Counted from the first letter of the stretch, positions 16,756-25,291 are shown. The stretch: DNA of 64,000 bases from Lachnospiraceae bacterium (GCA_017556805.1 JAFYMC010000029.1:1-64000); one strand, 5' to 3'. The notes: a model not told the origin generated them from the letters alone. Program-made: numbers and translations.

Positions 16756-16784
16756 GCATAATCTCCCGCATTTTCCGCATACTA
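16756..16784 (+). promoter_or_regulatory. Sigma-G-type promoter of spoVT
   Basis: GCATA (16756-16760) and CATACTA (16778-16784) are separated by 17 bp. Both boxes match the Bacillus sigma-G consensus as I know it, and the site lies about 40 bp before spoVT, a known forespore gene. Confidence 0.65.
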
Positions 16785-16825
16785 ACTCCACAACAAAGTT
16801 ATGGAAAACACCGAAAGGAGTCAGT

Positions 16826-17371
16826 ATGAAAGCAACGGGAATTGTAAGAAGAATAGATGACTTAGGCCGTGTGGTAGTACCGAAGGAAATCAGAAGAACT
16901 TTAAGAATCCGTGAGGGGGACCCGCTGGAAATTTTTACCGATCGAGAGGGAGAAATCATCTTAAAGAAGTATTCTCCGATTGGGGAGCTTAGCGTATTTG
17001 CGAAGCAATTTGCGGAGTCTATGGCCCAGACCACGGGGCATATTGCGGTGATTGCGGACAGAGACCAGTTTATCGCTATGGCGGGGACCGCAAAGAAGGA
17101 ACTGCTTACAAAGTCGGTCAGCAGAGAGCTGGAGACGCTTATGACGGACCGGGAGAGTATTGTGGCCGCGAAGGGCGAAAAGGGCTATATTCCGGTGAGC
17201 CCGGAGGCGGACGAGTACGAGCAGCAGGTCATTGCGCCGATTATCAGTGAGGGAGATGTCATCGGTGCGGTGATGATTTTGTCCAAGGATAAGAAGGAGC
17301 GGTTCGGCAATATGGAGCTTAAGATTGCAGGGACTGCTGCGGCGTTTTTGGGCAGGCAGATGGAGCAGTAA
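16826..17371 (+). CDS. spoVT: Stage V sporulation transcription regulator SpoVT
   Basis: The 181-residue protein has an N-terminal AbrB/swapped-hairpin DNA-binding domain (GIVRRIDDLGRVVVPKEIRR) and a C-terminal GAF-like domain, the SpoVT architecture and length. It tunes forespore gene expression under sigma-G. The promoter upstream fits that timing, and a strong terminator closes the gene, so it is a single-gene unit between phoR and the HU gene. Confidence 0.93.
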   Translation: MKATGIVRRIDDLGRVVVPKEIRRTLRIREGDPLEIFTDREGEIILKKYSPIGELSVFAKQFAESMAQTTGHIAVIADRDQFIAMAGTAKKELLTKSVSRELETLMTDRESIVAAKGEKGYIPVSPEADEYEQQVIAPIISEGDVIGAVMILSKDKKERFGNMELKIAGTAAAFLGRQMEQ

Positions 17372-17390
17372 GAAGCGGAAAAAGGATAAG

Positions 17391-17456
17391 TCTCCTGTAG
17401 TGTGAACGGTTTTTTATTGCCTTGATAACAAATCTCATACTACAGGGGCTTTTTTT
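17391..17456 (+). terminator. Terminator after spoVT
   Basis: CTCCTGTAGTGTGA (17392-17405) pairs with TCATACTACAGGGG, with a G-T pair and a large loop, followed by a T-run ending at 17456. Confidence 0.75.
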
Positions 17457-17488
17457 CATGATTATTCCAAGGAAATGGCGCATAACTC

Positions 17489-17517
17489 TTGACAAAATCA
17501 GCAATTCGGAGTATAAA
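17489..17517 (+). promoter_or_regulatory. Sigma-A promoter of the HU gene
   Basis: TTGACA (17489-17494) and TATAAA (17512-17517) are spaced by 17 bp. This is a near-consensus promoter, fitting an abundant protein. Confidence 0.75.
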
Positions 17518-17553
17518 TAGAGTATCTAAATACTTTCGAGGAGGGAACTTTAC

Positions 17554-17829
17554 ATGAACAAGGCAGAGTTAGTAGCAGCAATTGCAGAGAACGCAGGATT
17601 ATCCAAGAAGGATTCCGAGAAGGCTTTAGCAGCTTTCGTTAGCGTAGTAACTGATGAGTTAAAGAAGGGTGAGAAGGTTCAGTTAGTAGGATTCGGTACT
17701 TTCGAAGTATCCGCTAGACCGGAGAGAACCGGTAGAAATCCGCAGACCAAGAAGACCATTACCATCCCGGCATCCAAGGCTCCGAAGTTCAAGGCTGGTA
17801 AGGCATTAAAGGATACCGTTAACGCATAA
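17554..17829 (+). CDS. hup: DNA-binding protein HU
   Basis: The 91-residue protein is full length for HU and contains the conserved [11 protein letters not shown] and the DNA-clasping arm [20 protein letters not shown]. It bends and compacts DNA as a dimer. A strong promoter, an AGGAGG ribosome site and strongly biased codons fit high expression. It has its own terminator. Confidence 0.96.
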   Translation: MNKAELVAAIAENAGLSKKDSEKALAAFVSVVTDELKKGEKVQLVGFGTFEVSARPERTGRNPQTKKTITIPASKAPKFKAGKALKDTVNA

Positions 17830-17853
17830 GTTAATGTTACTTAGTTGCTAAAT

Positions 17854-17886
17854 AAAGGATCGCCTTTGGGCGGTCCTTTAACTTTT
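17854..17886 (+). terminator. Terminator after hup
   Basis: AAAGGATCGCC (17854-17864) pairs with GGCGGTCCTTT (17869-17879) with one G-T pair; the T-run is short. Confidence 0.65.
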
Positions 17887-17897
17887 CGGGTAGGCAA

Positions 17898-18018
17898 AGT
17901 GAGTATGCGAGCAAACTGCGTGAGCTTGCTCACATGCAGTGGCGCAGTCATGCGAACGCGCCCGCGACGTAGCGACAAAGTCGCGGAGTTCGGGGGGAGT
18001 GCATAGCACTGCCTGCCT
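17898..18018. repeat. GC-rich cluster of short inverted repeats
   Basis: The spacer between hup and rqcP holds at least three hairpins in tandem: GTGAGC/GCTCAC around 17928-17935, CGCGAC/GTCGCG near 17963-17983, and AGTGC/GCACT near 17998-18010. It is much richer in GC than the flanking coding DNA and has no ORF. This looks like a dispersed intergenic repeat unit, but a second copy is not seen in this window. Confidence 0.4.
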
Positions 18019-18044
18019 GAAGAGGATATAAGAAGGAGAACATT

Positions 18045-18284
18045 GTGAGATTAGATAAGTTTTTAAAGGTGTCTCGTCTGATTAAGCGCAGAACCGTTGC
18101 CAACGATGCCTGTGATGCGGGACGTGTTATGATTAACGATAAGCCGGCCAAGGCGTCCGCCAATGTGAAGGTGGGGGATGTTATCGAGATCGGATTCGGC
18201 GGCAAGGCAGTACGGGTAGAGGTACTGGATATTCAGGAAACCACGAAAAAGGAAGAGGCGAAGGAGTTGTTCCGTTATCTGTAG
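18045..18284 (+). CDS. rqcP: RNA-binding S4 domain protein RqcP (YabO)
   Basis: The 79-residue protein is one S4 domain (MRLDKFLKVSRLIKRRTVAN) of the YabO/RqcP family, which stabilises the P-site tRNA during alanine tailing in ribosome quality control. A GTG start is used with AAGGAGAA upstream. Its place before yabP is the usual Firmicutes order. Confidence 0.92.
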   Translation: MRLDKFLKVSRLIKRRTVANDACDAGRVMINDKPAKASANVKVGDVIEIGFGGKAVRVEVLDIQETTKKEEAKELFRYL

Positions 18285-18353
18285 GGAACGAAAAGCAGGT
18301 CTAAGGTAAGCACGTGCCGCATAGGCTGTTAAAAAGGCGGTATGAGGCACGGT

Positions 18354-18638
18354 ATGGAACAAAAACAGGAGATAGGGGCCCACAAGCTTTCCCTGCTTGG
18401 AAGAAAGACACTGTCCCTGACCGGGGTAAAGGAAGTGATTTCCTTTGACGCAAAGGAAGTGATTCTTGATACGGTCCAGGGGATGCTTTTGTTACGCGGT
18501 GACGAGATGAATGTAACGAGGCTTCTGGTGGAAAAGGGAGAAGTGGATTTGGAGGGCCGCATCGATAGTTTGGTGTATACGGAACGGGGCAAAGGAGCCA
18601 AGCGTTCGGAATCCTTTACGAAGCGTTTGTTCGGGTAA
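18354..18638 (+). CDS. yabP: Spore coat-assembly protein YabP
   Basis: The small beta-rich protein has the YabP/YqfC pattern (HKLSLLGRKTLSLTGVKEV and LRGDEMNVTRLLVEKGEVDLEG). It is required at mother-cell stages of sporulation in Bacillus. The ATG at 18354 is chosen because GAGG lies 6 nt upstream; an in-frame ATG at 18342 is possible but has poor spacing. It precedes yabQ as in other spore-formers. Confidence 0.9.
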   Translation: MEQKQEIGAHKLSLLGRKTLSLTGVKEVISFDAKEVILDTVQGMLLLRGDEMNVTRLLVEKGEVDLEGRIDSLVYTERGKGAKRSESFTKRLFG

Positions 18639-18654
18639 GGGGGGCGGACGTTTC

Positions 18655-19116
18655 ATGAACCGTGAAATTGCGGGAGATGTGCGATTTTTTCTGGCGGCAC
18701 TGGCATTGGGCGCCGTGGCGGCACTGGTGTATGATTTGCTGCGGGTATGGCGAAGGTTCCGCAAACAGACCTTGTTTGCGGTGTCCCTGCAGGATTTTGT
18801 ATATTGGTTTTTGCTTGGCCTTGCGGGATTTCGTCTGATTTATTATTACAATGCGGGGACGCTGCGCTTCTTTACGTTCTTCGGGATGTGTTTGGGCGCA
18901 GGGGTTTATACGGTGACATTGGGGCGTTTTTTTGTAACATATTGCCTGAAGCTGTTGCGTCTTCTGACATTTCCGATACGAAAGGGATTGCTTTTTTTGA
19001 AAAAACAAGGTAAACTGGTGGTAAGCAGAACATGCAAAAAGGTTCGGAAGCACAATCACCACGGAAGGATGGATGCACTTGCGACGGAGAAACGGAAAAA
19101 GAAAGACAGGATTTAA
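18655..19116 (+). CDS. yabQ: Spore cortex biosynthesis protein YabQ
   Basis: The 153-residue protein has about four hydrophobic segments (from RFFLAALALGAVAALVYDLL) and a charged C-terminal tail rich in lysine and arginine, as in YabQ. In Bacillus it is needed for cortex formation. Its end overlaps divIC by 44 bp. Confidence 0.88.
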   Translation: MNREIAGDVRFFLAALALGAVAALVYDLLRVWRRFRKQTLFAVSLQDFVYWFLLGLAGFRLIYYYNAGTLRFFTFFGMCLGAGVYTVTLGRFFVTYCLKLLRLLTFPIRKGLLFLKKQGKLVVSRTCKKVRKHNHHGRMDALATEKRKKKDRI

Positions 19117-19375
19117 GCTTCTTTTGGTTGTGGTACTTGTAATGTGCGGCGTTTTGACGTACAGTACCGGCAAGGCCAAGGCAGAGGAGCGGGAAAAGAC
19201 CAGACAGAAGGCAGGCACGGAGGCAGAGCTGGCATCGGAAGAAGAGCGTCAGAACGAGCTGGAGGAAGAGGCGGCCTATCGTCAGACCAAGAGCTACATC
19301 GAACGGATTGCCAGAGAGAAGCTTGGGCTGGTAAAGCCGGATGAGGTGATTTTACGCGGAGATGACGCCGAGTAA
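19073..19375 (+). CDS. divIC: Septum formation initiator DivIC/FtsB family protein
   Basis: The 100-residue protein has a basic N-terminus, a single membrane segment (LLLVVVLVMCGVLTYS), a charged coiled coil and the C-terminal YIERIAREKLGLVKPDEVIL motif of DivIC/FtsB. It acts in the divisome with FtsL and DivIB. It starts inside yabQ and is followed by a terminator. Confidence 0.9.
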   Translation: MHLRRRNGKRKTGFKLLLVVVLVMCGVLTYSTGKAKAEEREKTRQKAGTEAELASEEERQNELEEEAAYRQTKSYIERIAREKLGLVKPDEVILRGDDAE

Positions 19376-19400
19376 CGGTGGGAAATAAGTCGAGATTTTT

Positions 19401-19438
19401 AGGATTCGGGTCCGGATGCGGACTTCGGGTCCTTTTTT
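19401..19438 (+). terminator. Terminator after divIC
   Basis: GTCCG-loop-CGGAC with flanking AGGA/TCCT pairing lies around 19401-19432, followed by six T. The spoIIE control region begins within its T-run. Confidence 0.65.
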
Positions 19439-19501
19439 GTCGTACGATTCCCGCCGGATAGGCCGGTTTCGACAGACACCGCACTCTGCCCGTGCTAGAA
19501 T
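19436..19501 (+). promoter_or_regulatory. Spo0A-type promoter of spoIIE
   Basis: TCGACA (19469-19474) and TAGAAT (19496-19501) are 21 bp apart, the unusual spacing known for Spo0A-activated sigma-A promoters such as Bacillus spoIIE and spoIIG. Two 0A-box-like sites are present: TTTGTCGTA at 19436-19444, and TCTGTCGAA on the minus strand (19468-19476), overlapping the -35 box. Each matches TTTGTCGAA at 8 of 9 positions. Confidence 0.55.
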
Positions 19502-19538
19502 GTCCCGAAAAAGGACAAGCAGGAGGATGAGGGAAAGC

Positions 19539-21173
19539 ATGTTGTGGAGAAAAAAGACGGCGGGGCGGTGGCTGATGTATTTAGGCATGGTAGGAGGCGC
19601 TACAGCCTTCTGTACCGGACTGATCGGGTGTTTGTGGAAGGAGTCGTTACTTAAGTATACGGGGCTGGGGACGCTGGTGGCAGGCTTTGTATTTTTGTTT
19701 TTATGGGCAGGAGAGCATGCGTTACGAACGTTGCTTGGGTCTCATCGCGAAGAGCTGGTGCGGGCGGATATCAGGGATCATACGAAGAAGCGTCTGTTGG
19801 AGGCGGCCGCCTCTTTTGATGTGCTGTCCGGTGTATTCGACGGAGTGACGGAGGAGACGGCAGAGGATTTTCAGAATTTTGCGGTAACGTTACCGGAAAT
19901 GGTATGCCGGGATTGTATCAGATGCGGAGACTGTTGGGAGGTACATCCGGAGGAACGATTTGCGGCGGCCTATGCCATGTATGAAGCGGCAAGATACGGA
20001 GAGGTGCCGAAGCGTGCGGAGGTGGAGTATCGGTTTGACGGCTGCCTGCGTGCGGACCGGATTGCGGAGGAGTATGCGGTATTACCCCTGAAAGAGCAGG
20101 CAAATCAGTACGTACGCCGCCGGACGGAGGAAGGAAAGACAGCGGTGGTGACCCAGCTGCGGGTGGTGTCTGAGCTGTTAAAAGAGTATTCCGATGAGTT
20201 GTATGAGACAACGTTGGGAGACGGAAAAGTGGAGGAAGCGGTAGCGGAGGCACTGTACCGAATCGGAATTTACGCGGAGCAGATTGCGGTCATGAAGCGA
20301 AAGGGAAGAGGCGTTTGTGTGCGGATGCAGGCGCATTGTAAGCAGGGGCAGTGTGTTCCGATACGGCGGGCAATCCAGTGCCTGGGACTTTTGTTCGGCT
20401 GTCCCATGGAGGTAACCGGAGATTCGGAACGGTTTATCGGGGATGTTACGGGAGAGTTTACCTTTGAGGAGGAGCCGGGTTATATGGTGCTGACCGGAGT
20501 GGCGCGGGCCACAAAGAAGGATGAAGTGTTATCGGGGGACAGTTTTTCCTTTTTGTATCCTGACAGCGGGGAAACGGTGTTGCTGTTATCCGACGGTATG
20601 GGAAGCGGAGAGGCCGCAAGCCGGGACAGTGAGGCGGTCATCGGATTGCTGGAGCGTTTTCTGGCGGCGGGTTTTGATGAGAAAACGGCCATTCGGCTTA
20701 TTAATTCCGTGCTCCTTTTGCGGACGGAAGGAAAAAGCTACTCTACGGTGGATATCAGTGTGATTAACCCATACGGGGGTACTTGTGAATTTATTAAGCT
20801 GGGAGCTTCCGGAACTTACATCAAGCGTGAGGACTGGATTGAGCGGGTGGAATCCGCCACCCTTCCGGTGGGGATGTTCGGGGATGCGGATTACGACACA
20901 AAGGAGAAAAAACTGTATGACGGAGATTATATTATTATGACCAGCGACGGTGTGCCGGAGGCATTGGGTGAGCGATTGGAGGAGGTACTGTTTGCCGTCG
21001 GGAAAAAATTGACGGACCGGACGCCTCAGGGAGTGGCCGGCGAAATTTTAAAGGCGGCGCTGGAACTGTGTGAATTTAAGCCGAGGGATGATATGACCGT
21101 ACTGGTGGCGGAGATGGTAAAAAAGCAACTGCCGTACTATTTGCAGGGAAGAGGACGGGAGACAATCGGTTAA
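19539..21173 (+). CDS. spoIIE: Stage II sporulation phosphatase SpoIIE (short membrane domain)
   Basis: The start at 19539 has GAGGG 5 nt upstream and follows the predicted promoter. The product has 544 residues: two membrane segments (about 12-60), a cytoplasmic middle domain with a CRDCIRCGDCW cysteine group, and a C-terminal PP2C domain (LLSDGMGSGEAASRDSE, MTSDGVPE, RDDMTVLV). SpoIIE dephosphorylates SpoIIAA to activate sigma-F in the forespore. It is much shorter than Bacillus SpoIIE (~830 residues, ten membrane segments) because most of the N-terminal membrane domain is absent. Position between divIC and tilS confirms identity. Confidence 0.88.
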   Translation: MLWRKKTAGRWLMYLGMVGGATAFCTGLIGCLWKESLLKYTGLGTLVAGFVFLFLWAGEHALRTLLGSHREELVRADIRDHTKKRLLEAAASFDVLSGVFDGVTEETAEDFQNFAVTLPEMVCRDCIRCGDCWEVHPEERFAAAYAMYEAARYGEVPKRAEVEYRFDGCLRADRIAEEYAVLPLKEQANQYVRRRTEEGKTAVVTQLRVVSELLKEYSDELYETTLGDGKVEEAVAEALYRIGIYAEQIAVMKRKGRGVCVRMQAHCKQGQCVPIRRAIQCLGLLFGCPMEVTGDSERFIGDVTGEFTFEEEPGYMVLTGVARATKKDEVLSGDSFSFLYPDSGETVLLLSDGMGSGEAASRDSEAVIGLLERFLAAGFDEKTAIRLINSVLLLRTEGKSYSTVDISVINPYGGTCEFIKLGASGTYIKREDWIERVESATLPVGMFGDADYDTKEKKLYDGDYIIMTSDGVPEALGERLEEVLFAVGKKLTDRTPQGVAGEILKAALELCEFKPRDDMTVLVAEMVKKQLPYYLQGRGRETIG

Positions 21174-21194
21174 AGGAGACAAGGCGTCGGATGC

Positions 21195-21223
21195 TTGCCT
21201 TTTCCGGCAGAGTGGTGTAGAAT
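21195..21223 (+). promoter_or_regulatory. Sigma-A-like promoter for tilS-hpt-ftsH
   Basis: TTGCCT (21195-21200) and TAGAAT (21218-21223) with 17-bp spacing lie about 30 bp before tilS. Confidence 0.5.
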
Positions 21224-21254
21224 AAACACATGAGATAAACAGACGGAGGGACCT

Positions 21255-22664
21255 ATGCGGAGTACGTTTGAAAAAAAGGTAGAAGCCTTTATGAAAAAAC
21301 AGAATCTGGCAGACCCGGGCGACCGGGTGTTAATCGGTCTGTCCGGCGGGGCAGACTCTGTCTGTCTTTTGGCGGTGTTGCGGGAACTGGCAGATATCTT
21401 TTCCCTGTCTTTGGGCGCCTTCCATGTAAATCACGGCATCCGGGGCACTGAGGCGGACCGGGACGAGACCTTTTCCCGAGAACTGTGCGAAGGCTTCGGA
21501 ATTCCCTTTTACAGCGTGAGGGTGTCGGTTCCGGAGCTGGCGAAGGAGCGGCAGACGGGCCTTGAGGAGACCGGCAGACAGGTACGTTATGAGACGGCGG
21601 AGCGTTTGGCAACAGAGCACGGATACGACAAAATTGCCCTGGCCCATCATCGGAACGACGTGGCGGAGACGCTTTTATTTCATCTGTTCCGGGGGAGCTC
21701 TGTAAGCGGTCTTGCGTCGATTCCGGCAAAACGGGACCGGATTATCCGGCCGCTTCTTTCCTGTGAAAGGGAAGAAATCGAACGGTATCTGGCAGAGCGG
21801 AGTCTTTCTTATTGTACGGATACCACCAACGGGGAGACGGAATACACCCGGAATAAAATCCGGCATTGTATTGTGACGGTAGCGAAGGAAGACATTAACG
21901 CCGGTGCGGTGCGGCATATGGCGGAGACCGCGGAGGATTGTGCCGAGCTTTGTGACTATCTGGAGGCAGAGACGGAGAAGCTGTGCGTGAAAGCGGAGGT
22001 ATCCGAGGGCAAGCTTTCTTTTCCGGTTTCTTTGCTTGCAAAGGAGCATGCAGTGTTGCAAAAACGTGCAATCCATAGATTGATCGGCGAAGTGGCGGGC
22101 AGTAAAAGAGACATCACAAGAGAACATGTGGAGGCGGTACGGGAGCTTCTGTACAGCCAAAGCGGAAGTCGTATTTCTCTGCCTTACGGAGTAACGGCCG
22201 GACGGGATTTTGACCGGATTTTTATAAAAGGCGGCGGTGCGACGGAAGAAGAAACGAAGCCGGAGGCCCAAGTAATCGAGATCCCGGGCGAATATTGTTT
22301 GGGGGCCGGAGGGGAAACGTTACACATTCGAGTGTTTTCCTACAAAAAAAATGCAGAAATTCCAAAAAATGAGTATACGAAATGGTATGATTATGATAAA
22401 ATAAGAGGAGCGCTTTGCTTGCGCTCTTATAGAGAGGGAGACCGTATCGGATTAAGGAGCGGAACTAAGACGGTAAAATCCGTTTGGGTGGAACATAAAG
22501 TGCCGGTGGAGGAGAGAAAAACACGGGTGCTTTTAGCAGATGACGAGCAGGTACTTTGGATTCCGGGAGTCAGAAGTTGCGACAATTACCGTATCGACGA
22601 AGGGACAAAGACCGTGCTGGAGGTACAAAGAAGCGGAGGATACAAAAATGGAAGTAAATGTTAA
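21255..22664 (+). CDS. tilS: tRNA(Ile)-lysidine synthase
   Basis: The 469-residue protein has the N-type ATP pyrophosphatase loop LSGGADSVCLL near residue 28, the LxAFHVNHGIRG segment, the HHRNDVAETLLFHLFRGSS motif, and C-terminal TilS domains. It converts C34 of the CAU-anticodon isoleucine tRNA to lysidine, an essential step in decoding AUA. It overlaps hpt by 17 bp. Confidence 0.94.
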   Translation: MRSTFEKKVEAFMKKQNLADPGDRVLIGLSGGADSVCLLAVLRELADIFSLSLGAFHVNHGIRGTEADRDETFSRELCEGFGIPFYSVRVSVPELAKERQTGLEETGRQVRYETAERLATEHGYDKIALAHHRNDVAETLLFHLFRGSSVSGLASIPAKRDRIIRPLLSCEREEIERYLAERSLSYCTDTTNGETEYTRNKIRHCIVTVAKEDINAGAVRHMAETAEDCAELCDYLEAETEKLCVKAEVSEGKLSFPVSLLAKEHAVLQKRAIHRLIGEVAGSKRDITREHVEAVRELLYSQSGSRISLPYGVTAGRDFDRIFIKGGGATEEETKPEAQVIEIPGEYCLGAGGETLHIRVFSYKKNAEIPKNEYTKWYDYDKIRGALCLRSYREGDRIGLRSGTKTVKSVWVEHKVPVEERKTRVLLADDEQVLWIPGVRSCDNYRIDEGTKTVLEVQRSGGYKNGSKC

Positions 22665-23175
22665 GGTTTTAATATCCGAAGAAGAAGTAAAAGAAAAGAT
22701 TCGCGCAATTGCCGACAAGATTAATACGGATTACGCCGGCAAGGAATTGCATGTAGTATGTATTTTAAAGGGCGGCGTATTTTTTATGTGTGAATTGGTA
22801 AAACATATAACAGTACCGGTTACGCATGATTTTATGTCCGTGTCCAGCTACGGGGACGGTACCGTGAGCACCGGCAGAATTAAGTTGATTAAAGATTTGG
22901 ATGAGTCCATTGAGGGCAAGGATGTTCTGATTGTGGAGGATATTCTGGATACGGGACGTACATTGCATCATCTGATGGCGCTGTTACAGACGAGAAATCC
23001 GAAGAGTCTGCGCCTTTGTACCTTGCTTGACAAGCCGGACCGTCGTGTGATTGATGTGGACGTGGATTATGTGGGCTTCCAAATTCCGGATCTCTTTGTA
23101 GTAGGATATGGTCTGGACTATGCCCAGCATTATCGCAACCTGCCGTATATCGGTGTTGTGAATATGGAAGAGTAG
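22648..23175 (+). CDS. hpt: Hypoxanthine phosphoribosyltransferase
   Basis: The start at 22648 follows GGAGG and overlaps the end of tilS. The 175-residue enzyme has the PRPP-binding VLIVEDILDTGRTL motif and the flap region SVSSYGDGT. It salvages hypoxanthine and guanine to IMP and GMP. tilS-hpt-ftsH is the standard Firmicutes order. Confidence 0.95.
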   Translation: MEVNVKVLISEEEVKEKIRAIADKINTDYAGKELHVVCILKGGVFFMCELVKHITVPVTHDFMSVSSYGDGTVSTGRIKLIKDLDESIEGKDVLIVEDILDTGRTLHHLMALLQTRNPKSLRLCTLLDKPDRRVIDVDVDYVGFQIPDLFVVGYGLDYAQHYRNLPYIGVVNMEE

Positions 23176-23238
23176 AGAATTACGCGTCGGATACGCGTTT
23201 TGCGATAAGAGATAAGAGTAAGAAAGTGAGGATTTGTT

Positions 23239-25041
23239 TTGAAGGTTTCCATGAAAGGTTTCGGTTTTTATATTGTCACGATTTTCTTGATATTGTTTCT
23301 GGTTACGTATATTTCCGATACGATGCAGGCAAATGAAGAAAAGTACGGCATGAAGGATTATTATGCGGATTTAGAGGCCGGCGATATTGTAGGCGTGTCG
23401 ATTTATCCGAATGAGGAGACACCGACCGGTGAGGTGCGGATTGTCTTAAAGTCCGGCAATGTAAAGACCTTTTTTGTAACGGATGTGACAGCAGCAGAGG
23501 ATGCGGCGCTGACCAAGGATGTGGAAGTGTATGTAAACGAAATTCAGAAGCCGAACTGGTTTTTGACCGGTGTACTTCCGTATATTTTAGGGTTTGCGGC
23601 AATCTTTCTGATGTTCTCGTTCTTTACGAACCAGTCCTCCGGCGGCAACAATAAGATGATGAATTTCGGCAAGAGCCGTGCCCGGATGACCATGAACGGC
23701 ACCACTACCTTTAAGGATGTGGCGGGTCTCATTGAAGAAAAAGAAGAGTTAAGAGAAGTGGTGGATTTCCTTGCGGATCCGAGCAAGTATACAAAGGTAG
23801 GTGCCCGCATACCGAAGGGTATTTTGCTTGAGGGACCTCCGGGAACCGGTAAGACCCTCCTTGCAAAGGCAGTGGCCGGTGAGGCAAAGGTACCGTTTTT
23901 CTCTATCTCCGGTTCCGACTTCGTAGAAATGTTTGTCGGTGTGGGTGCTTCCCGTGTCCGTGATTTGTTTGCGGATGCGAAGAAGAACGCGCCGTGTATT
24001 GTATTTATCGATGAGATTGATGCGGTGGCAAGACGCCGTGGTACCGGTATGGGCGGTGGCCACGATGAGCGTGAGCAGACCTTAAACCAGATGTTGGTCG
24101 AGATGGATGGTTTCGGTGTGAATGAAGGTATTATCGTTATGGCAGCCACCAACCGTGTGGATATTCTGGACCCTGCGATTTTGCGTCCGGGCCGTTTTGA
24201 CCGTAAGGTATTGGTAGGAAGACCGGATGTGCGCGGCCGTGAGGAGATTTTAAAGGTACACGCAAAGGGCAAGCCGCTTGCTGACGATGTGGATCTTGCA
24301 CAGTTGGCCCAGACTACAGCGGGTCTGACCGGTGCGGATTTGGAGAATTTGTTAAATGAGGCTGCCATCGGTGCGGCAAAGGACGGCAGAAGCTTTATTG
24401 TAGAAGAGGATGTCAAGAAGGCATTTATTAAGGTCGGTATCGGTACGGAGAAGAAGAGCCGTATTATTTCCGACAAGGAAAAGAAGATTACCGCTTACCA
24501 TGAGGCCGGTCATGCGATTTTGTTTCATGTACTGCCGGATGTGGGACCGGTGTATGCCGTGTCCGTCATTCCGACCGGCAACGGTGCGGCCGGTTATACG
24601 ATGCCGCTTCCGGAGCGTGATGAGATGTTTATGACCAAGGGAAGAATGCGTCAGGATATTATTGTAAGCCTTGGCGGACGTATCGCGGAGGAGTTGATTT
24701 TAGACGATGTGACCACGGGAGCGTCTCAGGATATTAAGCATGCTACCGCAGTGGCGCGTAGTATGGTAACCCGCTACGGTTTCTCTGATGCCATCGGTAT
24801 GGTGAACTGTGAAAATGACGATGATGAGGTATTTATCGGTCGTGATCTTGCACATACCCGTTCCTACAGCGAAGGCGTTGCCAATGCCATTGATGAAGAG
24901 GTTCGTCGTATTATTGATGAGTGTTATGAAGAAGCAAAGCGTATTTTACAGGAGAATGAGAATGTATTACACGCTTGTGCCGAGCTCTTGATTGAGAAAG
25001 AGCGTATCAACCGTGAGGAATTTGAGGCACTTTTTGCATAA
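23239..25041 (+). CDS. ftsH: ATP-dependent membrane zinc metalloprotease FtsH
   Basis: The 600-residue protein has membrane segments near residues 5-24 and 110-130 flanking an extracytoplasmic domain, then an AAA domain (Walker A GPPGTGKT at 199-206, Walker [11 protein letters not shown]) and a protease domain with zinc motif HEAGH at 421-425. It degrades misfolded membrane proteins and regulators. A TTG start at 23239 with GTGAGG six nt upstream is preferred; ATG 23251 is the alternative. Confidence 0.95.
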   Translation: MKVSMKGFGFYIVTIFLILFLVTYISDTMQANEEKYGMKDYYADLEAGDIVGVSIYPNEETPTGEVRIVLKSGNVKTFFVTDVTAAEDAALTKDVEVYVNEIQKPNWFLTGVLPYILGFAAIFLMFSFFTNQSSGGNNKMMNFGKSRARMTMNGTTTFKDVAGLIEEKEELREVVDFLADPSKYTKVGARIPKGILLEGPPGTGKTLLAKAVAGEAKVPFFSISGSDFVEMFVGVGASRVRDLFADAKKNAPCIVFIDEIDAVARRRGTGMGGGHDEREQTLNQMLVEMDGFGVNEGIIVMAATNRVDILDPAILRPGRFDRKVLVGRPDVRGREEILKVHAKGKPLADDVDLAQLAQTTAGLTGADLENLLNEAAIGAAKDGRSFIVEEDVKKAFIKVGIGTEKKSRIISDKEKKITAYHEAGHAILFHVLPDVGPVYAVSVIPTGNGAAGYTMPLPERDEMFMTKGRMRQDIIVSLGGRIAEELILDDVTTGASQDIKHATAVARSMVTRYGFSDAIGMVNCENDDDEVFIGRDLAHTRSYSEGVANAIDEEVRRIIDECYEEAKRILQENENVLHACAELLIEKERINREEFEALFA

Positions 25042-25184
25042 GTCAAAAACGATAGGTGTTTGGAGGGCTTTTTTGGACAATTTTGTATCGGTTATGGGAA
25101 GATCTGGAGGCTTATAGGTCAAAAGTCACAAAAAAATTTTGAAAAAGGGGTAATGTTTGTGCACACTTATGTACAAAGTGATGC

Positions 25185-25190
25185 TATAAT
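25185..25190 (+). promoter_or_regulatory. Extended -10 promoter before a terminator-ended leader
   Basis: TATAAT at 25185-25190 preceded by TG at the extended -10 position (TGCTATAAT) could work without a good -35 box. No clear -35 hexamer is seen at 16-18 bp. Confidence 0.45.
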
Positions 25191-25196
25191 AACACT

Positions 25197-25291
25197 CGTA
25201 AACCCCAATACATTATATAGTTTTTGCTACACCCCATAAGTAACAAAATACCTTCTCCGAAAAGCCCGATGACATTTGTCATCGGGCTTTT
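25197..25291 (+). ncRNA. Candidate ~95-nt small RNA or attenuated leader
   Basis: Transcription from the extended -10 box would give a short RNA that ends at the perfect 13-bp terminator hairpin at 25261-25291, before the GH13 glycosidase start at 25345. It contains no ORF with a ribosome site. It may be a free-standing small RNA, the ftsH terminator region, or an attenuator for the glycosidase gene. No known RNA family is recognised. Confidence 0.3.
25261..25291 (+). terminator. Strong terminator between ftsH and the GH13 gene
   Basis: AAAGCCCGATGAC (25261-25273) pairs perfectly with GTCATCGGGCTTT across a 4-nt loop and ends in T. The A-run on the 5' side makes it potentially bidirectional. 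Confidence 0.85.

Noticed and set aside
17898-18018. CRISPR array
   Set aside because: Hairpins are different from each other and there are no equal-length spacers. No CRISPR array was seen anywhere in the window.
21675-22271. Minus-strand frame inside tilS, and similar ones inside spoIIE and GH13
   Set aside because: These are antisense shadows in coding DNA; the plus-strand proteins have full catalytic motifs.
23544-24476. Long minus-strand frame of 310 codons inside ftsH
   Set aside because: It is the antisense shadow of a strongly conserved AAA protease gene and has no ribosome site or recognisable motif.
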